From NCBI GenBank assembly GCA_040797825.1, contig JBFNEZ010000181.1:1-7790 (forward strand): a stretch of DNA of 7,790 bases, read 5' to 3'. Both the position numbers and the translations under genes were made by a program. How positions within the stretch are numbered: position 1 is the first letter of the stretch; each line of letters starts with the position of its first letter. The stretch is from Geosporobacter sp040797825 (GTDB taxonomy: Bacteria > Bacillota > Clostridia > Peptostreptococcales > Thermotaleaceae). This document shows positions 1 to 7,155 of this stretch, one piece after another. Under the pieces are notes generated by a model, which saw nothing but the letters and a program-made list of their open reading frames with translations, had not been told where the DNA came from and did no database searches.

Positions 1-1352
1 ATTTTATCCTGATCCTTTATAAAAACCTTATCTTTTGAAACTTTAAAATCTGCCTCTTCAAAAAAAGAAAGAATCTGTTTTTCTTTTATCATATCTCGAG
101 CGATTACTTTTTTTCCTGCATAAAGTTTTGATTCACCTTCAAAAGGATGAATGATCTCCTCTCCATATTGAAATTCTACATTTGCAGAAATACCATCTTC
201 CATCTTATCAAAATAAATTTTTGCTCCTAGATTTTCTTCAAGTATATTTTCAGCAATTTTTGGATCAATCCTTACATTGCTAATTTTTTTTATATAAGGA
301 AGAATTTCTGAAACAAATCTCCCTTTATCCTTAGAGGAAAAATCAATCTTCTTTTTATTTCCTTTTACGCACATTTGATAAAAGGGCAAGAAGTATCTTC
401 TCTGCTCCTCTGTGGGTTGGTAGATATTTTCCTTATAAAAAATATATTCTCCCTTTTTAGTAATGGGAATTAGAGTACCTTCTGTTTCTAATTGAAGACA
501 CATTTTCTGCTGTTCTTCATAGAGTTGAAAAGCTAAAGGAATATCTCTTTCTAGAATTGAAATATTGGATACTTCTTTTCCTAGTATATTTGCAGAAAAG
601 GATTTATTTTTTAAAATAGATAATAGCCTTATTGTCTGTGAAGGAGACAGATATACTTTTTTGCCTTTAAAAGCTGTTTCATGGCGATAAAAAGAAGTGG
701 AGAGTCCTTCCAGCATTTTTTCTCCATCATAGATTTCCAATAGTAGATTAATAATCGATTGATCTATTGGTGAAAAACTATGTTCTGTTGGACGAAATAT
801 AAATCTCTTTCCAAATTCTAAATCACTTTCCTTATCTATGCTTTCCAAAAACTCTCTCATGTTTCGAACTACATAAAGGCGTTCTTCTCCAAGCTTCATA
901 TCAATCGCAGAAATCATACTCTTATAGCTATGTTCCAGTTCATAATTTATCTCGATTTGTACTTCCTTTTTTATATTCCCCTGATGAAGTTCATCAAAAT
1001 AAGTAAAAATATCAAAATCGTTGTTTGCAGTACGCAGTTTTGAAAAGGAATTATTCTTTAGTAATTCTGCCTGTGTAAACTTAATAACTGCAACAATATG
1101 CTTGCAGGCTCCTTCATAACTCATAAAGGCTGGACAATCACATTCATAGTAAGTGATTTCTCCGTTATCTCCAAAGGATACTTCTACATTATAGGTATAT
1201 TCTCCTACTACATTGGCGTGAGCAGTCTGTTGGAGTTCATTATAGTAAAAATTTCTTACCCGATTTTCTATATAATAATTTATACCTCTGAGAAAAACTG
1301 AAGAATTACTGGCATTATGCCTAATGTCACTTTCTGTAATATTCATTCTCAC
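1..1352 (-). CDS. SWIM zinc-finger / SNF2-associated helicase protein, N-terminal part (runs off left edge)
   Basis: An open frame of 450 codons runs from 1352 down to the window edge with no stop, so the 3' part is missing. Near the N-terminus is a SWIM zinc-finger pattern: C71-D-C73 and then, ten residues on, C83-K-H85, in the context YECDCPAF..GACKHIVAV. SWIM fingers bind zinc and are thought to contact DNA or protein. The remainder (about residues 100-450), including the stretch EIYDGEKMLEGLSTSFYRHE, resembles the bacterial SNF2 helicase-associated region that sits between the SWIM finger and the two RecA-like ATPase lobes in Firmicutes proteins of about 1,000-1,100 residues. No Walker motifs are visible, so the helicase core must lie beyond the edge. 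The start is taken as GTG at 1352 because AAGAGGTG lies 7 bases upstream; ATG at 1346 would be 13 bases away but is possible. The family call is confident. The biological role (a Swi2/Snf2-type DNA translocase) is inferred and unknown in detail. Confidence 0.85.
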   Translation of the reverse strand, partial: MRMNITESDIRHNASNSSVFLRGINYYIENRVRNFYYNELQQTAHANVVGEYTYNVEVSFGDNGEITYYECDCPAFMSYEGACKHIVAVIKFTQAELLKNNSFSKLRTANNDFDIFTYFDELHQGNIKKEVQIEINYELEHSYKSMISAIDMKLGEERLYVVRNMREFLESIDKESDLEFGKRFIFRPTEHSFSPIDQSIINLLLEIYDGEKMLEGLSTSFYRHETAFKGKKVYLSPSQTIRLLSILKNKSFSANILGKEVSNISILERDIPLAFQLYEEQQKMCLQLETEGTLIPITKKGEYIFYKENIYQPTEEQRRYFLPFYQMCVKGNKKKIDFSSKDKGRFVSEILPYIKKISNVRIDPKIAENILEENLGAKIYFDKMEDGISANVEFQYGEEIIHPFEGESKLYAGKKVIARDMIKEKQILSFFEEADFKVSKDKVFIKDQDK

Positions 1353-1359
1353 TAATAAA

Positions 1360-1367
1360 CACCTCTT
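1360..1367 (-). promoter_or_regulatory. Ribosome binding site that favours a GTG start
   Basis: On the minus strand AAGAGGTG is followed after 7 bases by GTG (1352-1350) and after 13 bases by ATG (1346-1344), in the same frame. The shorter spacing is the usual one, so GTG is preferred. The difference is two residues and does not affect the domain call. Confidence 0.55.
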
Positions 1368-1466
1368 GTTTCTTTAATCCATATTCTGCTATAAATGGCT
1401 ATTCAATTATTCATGCATTCTAAGGCCTTCTTCATAGGATTACCCATTACCTAAAATTTCTAACAT

Positions 1467-1475
1467 AGTATAACA
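1467..1475 (-). promoter_or_regulatory. Candidate extended -10 promoter for the SNF2-associated gene
   Basis: On the minus strand TGTTATACT matches an extended -10 element (TGn followed by TATAAT with one mismatch). I see no good -35 at 16-18 bases, which is tolerated with an extended -10. It would give a leader of roughly 105-110 bases before the GTG start. It lies outside the hairpin chain, so the helicase gene could be transcribed independently of the operon upstream. This is inferred from sequence match only. Confidence 0.35.
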
Positions 1476-1515
1476 TATATCAATCTATTGTAGTCTCTTT
1501 TTATCTAAATTTATT

Positions 1516-1702
1516 TAAAAGATCCTTTTATTTCAATGCTATTAAAAATAGCGTCTGCGACGCTTTCGCTAGGAAACCCTAGGTTTCCTTCGACGACAGC
1601 AAAGCTGTCTGAGCACCTTCCTGAAGGCGGCAGGGGATTTCATCCCCTACAACCCCTTTTTTTATATGATAGAAAAGTAAAACTTTTCTATCATATAAAA
1701 AA
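1516..1702. repeat. Chain of tandem perfect hairpins with a GC-rich core; possible palindromic (MITE/REP-like) element or structured RNA
   Basis: Successive inverted repeats fill this gap. They are 1516-1530 (6-bp stem, loop ATC), 1538-1552 (GCTATT-AAA-AATAGC), 1550-1564 (AGCGTC-TGC-GACGCT), 1571-1589 (AGGAAACC-CTA-GGTTTCCT), 1595-1609 (GACAGC-AAA-GCTGTC), 1616-1627 (CCTT-CCTG-AAGG), 1632-1648 (AGGGGAT-TTC-ATCCCCT) and 1658-1702 (21-bp stem, loop AAA). All but the 1616-1627 one have 3-base loops. By my count 61 of the 106 bases at 1551-1656 are G or C, far above the flanks. A 65-codon plus-strand frame (1536-1733) passes through it but has no ribosome site and is spelled by the palindromes, so I do not call it a gene. 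The pattern suits a dispersed intergenic palindromic element or a structured RNA. Without copies elsewhere neither can be shown. Confidence 0.6.
1658..1702. repeat. 21-bp perfect inverted repeat with a 3-base loop
   Basis: The left arm (1658-1678) and right arm (1682-1702) are perfect reverse complements around loop AAA. The arms are AT-rich: a T6 outer end followed by ATATGATAGAAAAGT. The stem closes on its own T and A tracts, so it lacks a free U-tract and is not a typical terminator by itself. Its right end (1699-1702) is shared with the terminator of the NlpC/P60 gene, so the two hairpins compete for those bases. It may mark one end of the hairpin chain. Confidence 0.8.
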
Positions 1703-1724
1703 TCAGCCTCTAGGGGCTGATTTT
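1697..1724 (-). terminator. Intrinsic terminator of the hydrolase-NlpC/P60 operon
   Basis: On the minus strand AAAATCAGCC and GGCTGATTTT form a 10-bp stem around a 6-base loop (1709-1714). The distal arm runs into six T. The stem begins at the TAA stop (1725-1723) of the NlpC/P60 gene, so termination is expected right at the end of the coding region. Confidence 0.8.
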
Positions 1725-2547
1725 AAAAAATAGTTCCTATTCCCGATATTTCATTGTATAACTCTTCCCTATAATCCTCATCTAGGGGATTTAAGCTGTT
1801 AATGCATACCAATCCCGGTTTACTAGTAGCATGTATATACTTATCTTGACCAATATACATGGCTACGTGGCCAGGAAAGAATATTAAATCCCCAGGCTTA
1901 ATTTCACTAAGGGCAATGCTTTTCATATATTCTTCTTTTAGCACAGCATCGCGATAGATTAGTACACCATTTAACATATAGGACATGGAGCAAAGTCCTG
2001 AACAGTCAATTCCTAGAGGACTTTTTCCTCCCCAACGATACTGAGTCCCTAAATATAGAAGTGCTGTATCGACCAGCTTTTGTCTAAAGGTGTTTTCATC
2101 TTTAGTGATACTCTGTTGCGGTTTTTTTTCGACTAATATTTTTCTAACCCACCCAATTTGATTTTTAGGCAAGACTACCTGTACCCATTCTCCTTCTTCA
2201 TAGTTAGTAACTTGAAGCATTGCTCCTCTGGTTAAAAGTGCTATTGGATAACTGGCATATTTAGGCTCACCCATAATGTCAGCAAAATTATGAATGACGA
2301 TATAATCTGCCTTCTCCTTCCATTTTAAAGCTTCTTCATTATCAATCCAAAGGTTTTTTCTATGAATATATCCTTTATAATCATAATGGGTTTTAACATA
2401 GTACCAATCTCCTGAAGCATCCTCAATGATCTCTACAACCATTCCAAATAATACTTCATCTAATAAGTCACTTTGAAAATCTGGCCTTTTCGTTAATGAA
2501 GCAACTGTACTGGTTACCACAGCCCATTTTCCATTTTGCATTTCCAT
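1723..2547 (-). CDS. SH3b-SH3b-NlpC/P60 cysteine peptidase, dipeptidyl-peptidase VI / YkfC-like
   Basis: The 274-residue protein has two bacterial SH3 domains (about 8-68, with GDWYYVKT and KGYIHRKNL; about 80-140, with GEWVQVVL and GWVRKILV), followed by a C-terminal NlpC/P60 domain (about 155-270). The catalytic triad is visible: Cys182 in GIDCSGL, His227 in GHVAMYIG and His239 in YIHAT, with the family-typical YLGTQYRWGGKS before the Cys. Relatives with this order and length cut the gamma-D-glutamyl-L-diamino acid bond in cell-wall peptides that have a free N-terminal L-Ala, the SH3b domain closing off the active site. No signal peptide or membrane segment is present, as in the cytoplasmic enzyme of Lysinibacillus sphaericus, so a murein-peptide recycling role inside the cell is inferred. 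AGGAGG at 2558-2563 lies 10 bases upstream of this ATG; a second in-frame ATG lies two codons on. It is the second gene of an operon, 21 bases after the serine hydrolase. The family call is strong; the substrate is inferred. Confidence 0.9.
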   Translation of the reverse strand: MEMQNGKWAVVTSTVASLTKRPDFQSDLLDEVLFGMVVEIIEDASGDWYYVKTHYDYKGYIHRKNLWIDNEEALKWKEKADYIVIHNFADIMGEPKYASYPIALLTRGAMLQVTNYEEGEWVQVVLPKNQIGWVRKILVEKKPQQSITKDENTFRQKLVDTALLYLGTQYRWGGKSPLGIDCSGLCSMSYMLNGVLIYRDAVLKEEYMKSIALSEIKPGDLIFFPGHVAMYIGQDKYIHATSKPGLVCINSLNPLDEDYREELYNEISGIGTIF

Positions 2548-2568
2548 GCTTGCATAACCTCCTAATAT

Positions 2569-3342
2569 TTAATTTGAAATATAAAAGTCATATACTAATT
2601 TGGATATCCTGCCAATCGTCTGCTGTGCAGCCAAATTACTTTCTGCATCAACAACAAAAACACCTAATAAATAGGTTATCTTTGGAAGGTAAAAAATACC
2701 TATATCATGATTTAAGTTCGGGAGATCTCCTGTCTTATGGGCAATTATTACTTGTCCGTCAATATACCGTCCTAACATCATTCTATCTTTCTGCGCTTTC
2801 ATGATGTCTATAGCCAATCTAGTATGTTCTTCATTTAAAATATGTCCTTTATAAATCTCTTCCATTAATTTAGCTATATCTGCAGCACAAGTAGTATTTT
2901 GTCTACCCATTCTGACAGCATTAAAATCCATCATTTTTCTTTGCAGTTGTGTATGTTTAATAGCTAACATGGCGGCCATATTATTGATAGCATCAAAACC
3001 TAATAGATCAATCAAAACATTGGTAGCTGTATTATCACTGACAATCATCATTAAAGTTATTATATCATGCAGTGTATATGCATCTGTAGTTAAGTTACTC
3101 ATAATGCTATAATCGACCTTATCTGTTTCCATGATAGAAATTTTATCTTCTAGCTGAAATCTACCCTGCTGTATTTGCTCTAGCGCGGTTACCATAATTA
3201 GAATTTTGATAATGCTAGCTGAAGGAATGCTATTCTGCTCATTTATCTGATAAATCCATTCGTCATTGGTTAGGTTTTTTAACACTACCGATATTTTTCC
3301 TGTCTCCTTCTGGAAAAACTCTTCAATTTTAGTTTTTAACAA
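2569..3342 (-). CDS. Class A beta-lactamase-fold serine hydrolase lacking the usual Glu166
   Basis: The 257-residue protein belongs to the class A beta-lactamase-like (PenP/beta-lactamase2) superfamily. Visible motifs are S43-I-I-K46 (SxxK, nucleophile and general base), S102-D103-N104 (SDN) and K203-T204-G205 (KTG). In the omega-loop region RKMMDFNAVRMGRQNTT (from R135) aligns with the RxExxLN stretch of true beta-lactamases: Asn141 matches Asn170, but Met137 occupies the place of the deacylating Glu166. Efficient beta-lactam hydrolysis is therefore doubtful; a peptidase, esterase or transferase role is more likely. There is no signal peptide, whereas secreted beta-lactamases have one, so it should act in the cytoplasm. 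The start is TTG at 3342, chosen because GGAGGGG is 5 bases upstream; the next in-frame Met is residue 50, past the catalytic Ser. It leads an operon with the NlpC/P60 peptidase, which suggests a joint role on cell-wall peptides. The fold call is strong; the function is unknown. Confidence 0.87.
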   Translation of the reverse strand: MLKTKIEEFFQKETGKISVVLKNLTNDEWIYQINEQNSIPSASIIKILIMVTALEQIQQGRFQLEDKISIMETDKVDYSIMSNLTTDAYTLHDIITLMMIVSDNTATNVLIDLLGFDAINNMAAMLAIKHTQLQRKMMDFNAVRMGRQNTTCAADIAKLMEEIYKGHILNEEHTRLAIDIMKAQKDRMMLGRYIDGQVIIAHKTGDLPNLNHDIGIFYLPKITYLLGVFVVDAESNLAAQQTIGRISKLVYDFYISN

Positions 3343-3347
3343 GTATA

Positions 3348-3354
3348 CCCCTCC
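3348..3354 (-). promoter_or_regulatory. Ribosome binding site that decides a TTG start
   Basis: On the minus strand GGAGGGG precedes TTG (3342-3340) by 5 bases (7 from the GGAGG core). There is no in-frame ATG nearby and starting at the first internal Met would delete the catalytic Ser, so this site fixes TTG as the start of the serine hydrolase. Confidence 0.75.
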
Positions 3355-3398
3355 GCTTGACTTTTCGAAATGTAAATGCTACTAATGAATATTTCCAT

Positions 3399-3416
3399 AG
3401 GAATTTCTATATTCCT
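3399..3416. promoter_or_regulatory. Inverted repeat in the divergent promoter region (possible operator)
   Basis: AGGAAT-TTCTAT-ATTCCT is a 6-bp inverted repeat with a 6-base spacer. It lies 57 bases upstream of the TTG start of the minus-strand operon and about 200 bases upstream of the oxidoreductase gene. On the minus strand a TTGATA (3423-3418) sits directly upstream of it, but the -10 at the expected distance (TATGGA) is poor. It could be an operator for the hydrolase operon. No known regulator consensus matches it that I can name. Confidence 0.25.
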
Positions 3417-3447
3417 CTATCAATATTACTTTTATTTAAAATTTTTT

Positions 3448-3462
3448 AAAGTTTTTAACTTT
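3448..3462. repeat. Small AT-rich hairpin AAAGTT-TTT-AACTTT
   Basis: This perfect 6-bp inverted repeat with a 3-base loop lies mid-way in the divergent intergenic region (3355-3607). The rest of that region is AT-rich, with no coding sequence I can support. AT composition makes chance occurrence plausible, so an operator role is only a possibility. Confidence 0.25.
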
Positions 3463-3550
3463 TTATCGTGCAAAAATTTATTTTATGATATGATATTCTT
3501 AACAGAATTTGTAAAGTTTTCCTTTAAAGATTTTTATTTTTGCTTGCTAA

Positions 3551-3567
3551 TGGTATACATTATACAT
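3551..3567 (+). promoter_or_regulatory. Candidate -10 region for the pyruvate oxidoreductase gene
   Basis: TATACAT occurs twice in tandem (3554-3560 and 3561-3567). The first copy is preceded by TGG and so reads as an extended -10 (TGGTATACA). The second has TTGCTT (3540-3545) 15 bases upstream as a short-spaced -35. Either would give a leader of about 45-60 bases before the ATG at 3621. I see no convincing Rex or other redox-regulator operator in this stretch. Confidence 0.4.
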
Positions 3568-3620
3568 TTAGCTCTAATGATTACTTTATTACTTATAAGT
3601 CTTAATTAGGAGGTTATATT

Positions 3621-6600
3621 ATGGCAAAAAAAATGAAAACCATGGATGGAAATACTGCTGCTGCTTATGTATCCTATGCTTTTACAGATGTTGCAGCTAT
3701 CTATCCAATCACGCCATCTTCACCAATGGCTGAAAACGTTGATGAATGGGCTGCTCATGGACAAAAAAATATTTTTGGTCAGGAGGTTAAAGTTGTAGAG
3801 CTTCAATCTGAAGCAGGTGCTGCAGGAGCTGTCCATGGTTCCCTTGCTGCGGGTGCATTAACAACCACCTTTACAGCATCTCAAGGCTTATTATTAATGA
3901 TCCCAAATATGTATAAGATTGCAGGTGAATTATTACCTGGTGTCTTCCATGTATCTGCTCGAGCTGTTGCTAGTCACGCTCTATCCATTTTTGGGGATCA
4001 CTCTGACGTTATGGCTACAAGACAAACTGGATTTGCCCTACTTGCTTCTAGTTCTGTACAAGAGGTAATGGATCTAGCCGGTGTTGCCCATTTATCTGCT
4101 ATTAAATCTCGGGTACCCTTCCTACATTTCTTTGATGGTTTTAGAACTTCCCATGAAGTTCAAAAAATCGAACTAATAGATTATGAAAATTTTACAAAGC
4201 TAGTTGATTACGATGCTATTAAAGCTTTTAGAGATCGTGCATTAAATCCAGAACATCCAGTTACTAGAGGAACTGCTCAAAATCCTGACATATTTTTCCA
4301 AGCCCGCGAGTCGTCAAATCTTTACTATGAAAGAATTCCTGAAATTGTGGCTGATTATATGGATGAAATTAGCAAAATAACTGGGAGAAGTTATAAGCCA
4401 TTTACATACTATGGTGCTCCTGATGCTGAAAACATTATTATTGCAATGGGTTCTGTAACTGAAACCATTGAAGAAACGATTGACTATTTAGCTGCGCAAG
4501 GGCACAAAGTTGGTTTGATTAAAGTCCATCTCTATAGACCCTTTGCTGCTAAATATTTCTTTGATGTATTGCCAAGCACTGTGAAAAAAATATCTGTACT
4601 AGACAGAACGAAAGAACCAGGTGCATTGGGTGAACCTTTGTATCAAGATATTCGAACTTTATTCTATAACGCTGATAAAGCGCCATTAATTATCGGTGGG
4701 CGTTATGGACTGGGCTCTAAGGATACAACATCTGCTCAAATTATAGCAGTCTATGAAAATTTGAAATCAGAAAATCCTAAAAATGCATTTACCATTGGTA
4801 TCAATGATGATGTTACCTATACTTCCTTAGATGTCAAGGCAGAAGTAAATACAGCTCCTGAGGGAACGATCCGTTGTAAGTTTTGGGGATTAGGTTCTGA
4901 TGGTACAGTAGGTGCAAACAAAAATGCTATCAAAATCATTGGAGACAAAACAGATATGTATGCCCAAGGTTATTTTTCCTATGACTCCAAAAAATCTGGT
5001 GGCGTTACAATATCTCATCTACGCTTTGGTAAAAAGCCCATTAAATCAACCTATTTGATTAATGAAGCAGATTTCGTAGCCTGCCACAATCAATCCTATG
5101 TATATCAATATGACGTACTTAAAGGATTAAAAAAAGGTGGAACATTTGTACTAAACTGCCAGTGGAGTGTAGATGAGTTAAGCGACAAATTACCAGCTGC
5201 CATGAAAAAATATATTGCTGATAATCATATAGAGTTTTATACAATCAACGCTACTGATATTGCTGTAGAAATTGGTCTAGGCAATAGAATAAATATGATT
5301 ATGCAATCTGCTTTCTTTAAATTAGCTAAGGTTGTTCCCCTAGATGCTGCTATAGCTTATTTAAAAGAAGCGATTGATCACTCCTATGGAAACAAAGGAG
5401 AAGCTGTTGTCAATATGAACTATACTGCTGTAGAAAGAGGTATCAATGCTCTTGTAAAAGTTGAAGTCCCTACAGATTGGACTAGCTCAGCTGAAGAAGC
5501 GGCAGCAACCAGCGAAGTACCTGATTTTATCAAAAATGTACTCCTTCCTATGAATAAGCAAGAGGGTGATACCTTGCCCGTTAGTACCTTTGTAGGTATG
5601 GAAGATGGTACTTTCCCTATGGGCACTGCTGCCTATGAGAAACGTGGTATCGCCGTGTATGTACCAGAATGGCAAATGGACAAGTGTATTCAGTGTAACC
5701 AATGTTCTTTTGTATGTCCCCATGCAGCTATTCGTCCTTTCTTAATGACTGAAGAAGAAATGACAAAAGCTCCTGAAACATTTAAAGGCAAACAGGCCAC
5801 TGGAAAAGGCTTTGAAGGCTTATCCTACCGCATCCAGGTAAGTCCAATGGATTGTGCTGGATGTGGCAATTGTGCTGACATTTGTTTGGCAAAGGAAAAG
5901 GCACTTATTATGAAGCCATTGGAGTCTCAACTTGAAGCGGAAGTTCCAAACTGGGATTATGCCGTTACCCTTCCAATAAAAGATGATTTAATGCCTCTAA
6001 CAACAATTAAAGGAAGTCAATTTGCACAACCTTTATTAGAGTTTTCTGGGGCCTGTGCTGGTTGTGGTGAAACGCCCTATGCAAAAGTAATTACACAACT
6101 TTTTGGTGATAGAATGATTATAGCCAATGCAACCGGATGTTCTTCTATTTGGGGTGCTTCTGCTCCAGCAACACCTTACTGCAAAAACGCCGAAGGCAAG
6201 GGACCCGCATGGGCAAATTCATTATTTGAAGATAATGCTGAATATGGCTTTGGTATGGCTGTTGCGGTTGATCAGATTCGAGATAGATTAGCTGTTCTTA
6301 TGCAAGAAGCTTTAACGTTGAACATCCCACAAGAATATAAGAATGCTTTTAAGTCCTGGTTAGAGAGCAAAGAAGATGCAGAAGCCAGCAAATCTGCTAC
6401 TAAAAACCTACTACCATTGTTAAGTGGAGAAATTTCTGACCAAAAAGGAAAAGAAATTTTAGCCGAAATCGCTGATAAGAAAGATTATTTGATCAAAAAA
6501 TCTGTTTGGATTATTGGTGGAGATGGATGGGCCTATGATATTGGTTATGGTGGCCTAGATCATGTATTGGCTTCTGGACAAAATGTAAATGTATTGGTAT

Positions 6601-7142
6601 TTGATACAGAGGTATATTCTAATACCGGTGGACAGTCTTCAAAGGCCACCCCTGTTGGTGCCGTTGCTAAATTTGCTGCATCCGGTAAAAAAATGAAGAA
6701 AAAGGATCTTGGTATGATTGCAGCTACTTATGGTTATGTCTATGTTGCACAGGTGGCTATGGGTGCTGACAAAAACCAATTCCTAAAAGCAATTATAGAA
6801 GCTGAAAAGCACGATGGGCCTTCTATCATTATTGCCTATGCACCATGTATCAACCATGGGCTAAAAGAAGGCATGGGTCGTACCCAAGCCAATGCACAAC
6901 AAGCTGTAGAATCTGGTTATTGGCATCTCTATAGATACAATCCTACATTGAAAAATGAAGGCAAAAATCCTTTTATCCTTGACTCGAAGGAGCCAAAAAC
7001 AAGTTTTAGAGATTTCTTGATGGGCCAAGTAAGATATACTTCCTTGTTGAATTCTTTCCCAGAAGTGGCTGAGGAACTTTTTGCTAAGGCAGAAAAAGAT
7101 GCTCAAGAAAAATATGAAAACTATAAAAAAATGGCACAATAA
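3621..7142 (+). CDS. nifJ: Pyruvate:ferredoxin (flavodoxin) oxidoreductase, single-chain
   Basis: This 1,173-residue enzyme converts pyruvate and CoA to acetyl-CoA and CO2 and passes two electrons to ferredoxin or flavodoxin, feeding hydrogenase, nitrogenase or other reductive pathways in anaerobes. It acts in the cytoplasm. Domains in order: N-terminal pyruvate-binding domain with YPITPSSPMAE (Thr31) and SEAGAAGA (Glu65); Arg115 in SARAVASH; a transketolase C-like domain (about 260-400); the gamma-type domain (about 415-630); a two-[4Fe-4S] ferredoxin domain with C689-x2-C692-x2-C695-x3-C699 and C745-x2-C748-x2-C751-x3-C755; and a C-terminal thiamine-diphosphate domain with G967-D968-G969 and D995-TEVYSNTGGQ. 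The proximal-cluster cysteines are C812, C815, C840 and C1076, matching the Desulfovibrio africanus arrangement as I recall it. Length is normal and all clusters are intact. AGGAGG (3608-3613) is 7 bases before ATG. It stands alone, divergent from the hydrolase operon and convergent with the SLH gene. Function is very likely; pyruvate rather than another 2-oxoacid is inferred from architecture. Confidence 0.97.
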   Translation: MAKKMKTMDGNTAAAYVSYAFTDVAAIYPITPSSPMAENVDEWAAHGQKNIFGQEVKVVELQSEAGAAGAVHGSLAAGALTTTFTASQGLLLMIPNMYKIAGELLPGVFHVSARAVASHALSIFGDHSDVMATRQTGFALLASSSVQEVMDLAGVAHLSAIKSRVPFLHFFDGFRTSHEVQKIELIDYENFTKLVDYDAIKAFRDRALNPEHPVTRGTAQNPDIFFQARESSNLYYERIPEIVADYMDEISKITGRSYKPFTYYGAPDAENIIIAMGSVTETIEETIDYLAAQGHKVGLIKVHLYRPFAAKYFFDVLPSTVKKISVLDRTKEPGALGEPLYQDIRTLFYNADKAPLIIGGRYGLGSKDTTSAQIIAVYENLKSENPKNAFTIGINDDVTYTSLDVKAEVNTAPEGTIRCKFWGLGSDGTVGANKNAIKIIGDKTDMYAQGYFSYDSKKSGGVTISHLRFGKKPIKSTYLINEADFVACHNQSYVYQYDVLKGLKKGGTFVLNCQWSVDELSDKLPAAMKKYIADNHIEFYTINATDIAVEIGLGNRINMIMQSAFFKLAKVVPLDAAIAYLKEAIDHSYGNKGEAVVNMNYTAVERGINALVKVEVPTDWTSSAEEAAATSEVPDFIKNVLLPMNKQEGDTLPVSTFVGMEDGTFPMGTAAYEKRGIAVYVPEWQMDKCIQCNQCSFVCPHAAIRPFLMTEEEMTKAPETFKGKQATGKGFEGLSYRIQVSPMDCAGCGNCADICLAKEKALIMKPLESQLEAEVPNWDYAVTLPIKDDLMPLTTIKGSQFAQPLLEFSGACAGCGETPYAKVITQLFGDRMIIANATGCSSIWGASAPATPYCKNAEGKGPAWANSLFEDNAEYGFGMAVAVDQIRDRLAVLMQEALTLNIPQEYKNAFKSWLESKEDAEASKSATKNLLPLLSGEISDQKGKEILAEIADKKDYLIKKSVWIIGGDGWAYDIGYGGLDHVLASGQNVNVLVFDTEVYSNTGGQSSKATPVGAVAKFAASGKKMKKKDLGMIAATYGYVYVAQVAMGADKNQFLKAIIEAEKHDGPSIIIAYAPCINHGLKEGMGRTQANAQQAVESGYWHLYRYNPTLKNEGKNPFILDSKEPKTSFRDFLMGQVRYTSLLNSFPEVAEELFAKAEKDAQEKYENYKKMAQ

Positions 7143-7155
7143 AGTTTGATTTTCC

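Noticed and set aside
1098..1301. 67-codon plus-strand open frame
   Set aside because: It is antisense to the SWIM region of the helicase-associated gene, whose frame is clearly coding.
1536..1733. 65-codon plus-strand open frame through the hairpin chain
   Set aside because: It has no ribosome site, its sequence is dictated by palindromes, and it ends in the terminator and the 3' end of the NlpC/P60 gene.
3500..3515. TTAACAGAATTTGTAA as a possible Rex-type redox operator
   Set aside because: Only part of the two halves is symmetric and it does not match the TTGTxAA...TTxACAA arrangement.
3376..3609. 77-codon plus-strand open frame in the divergent intergenic region
   Set aside because: It is very AT-rich, giving a hydrophobic Phe/Leu/Ile-rich peptide, has no ribosome site, and overlaps the oxidoreductase gene's promoter and ribosome site.
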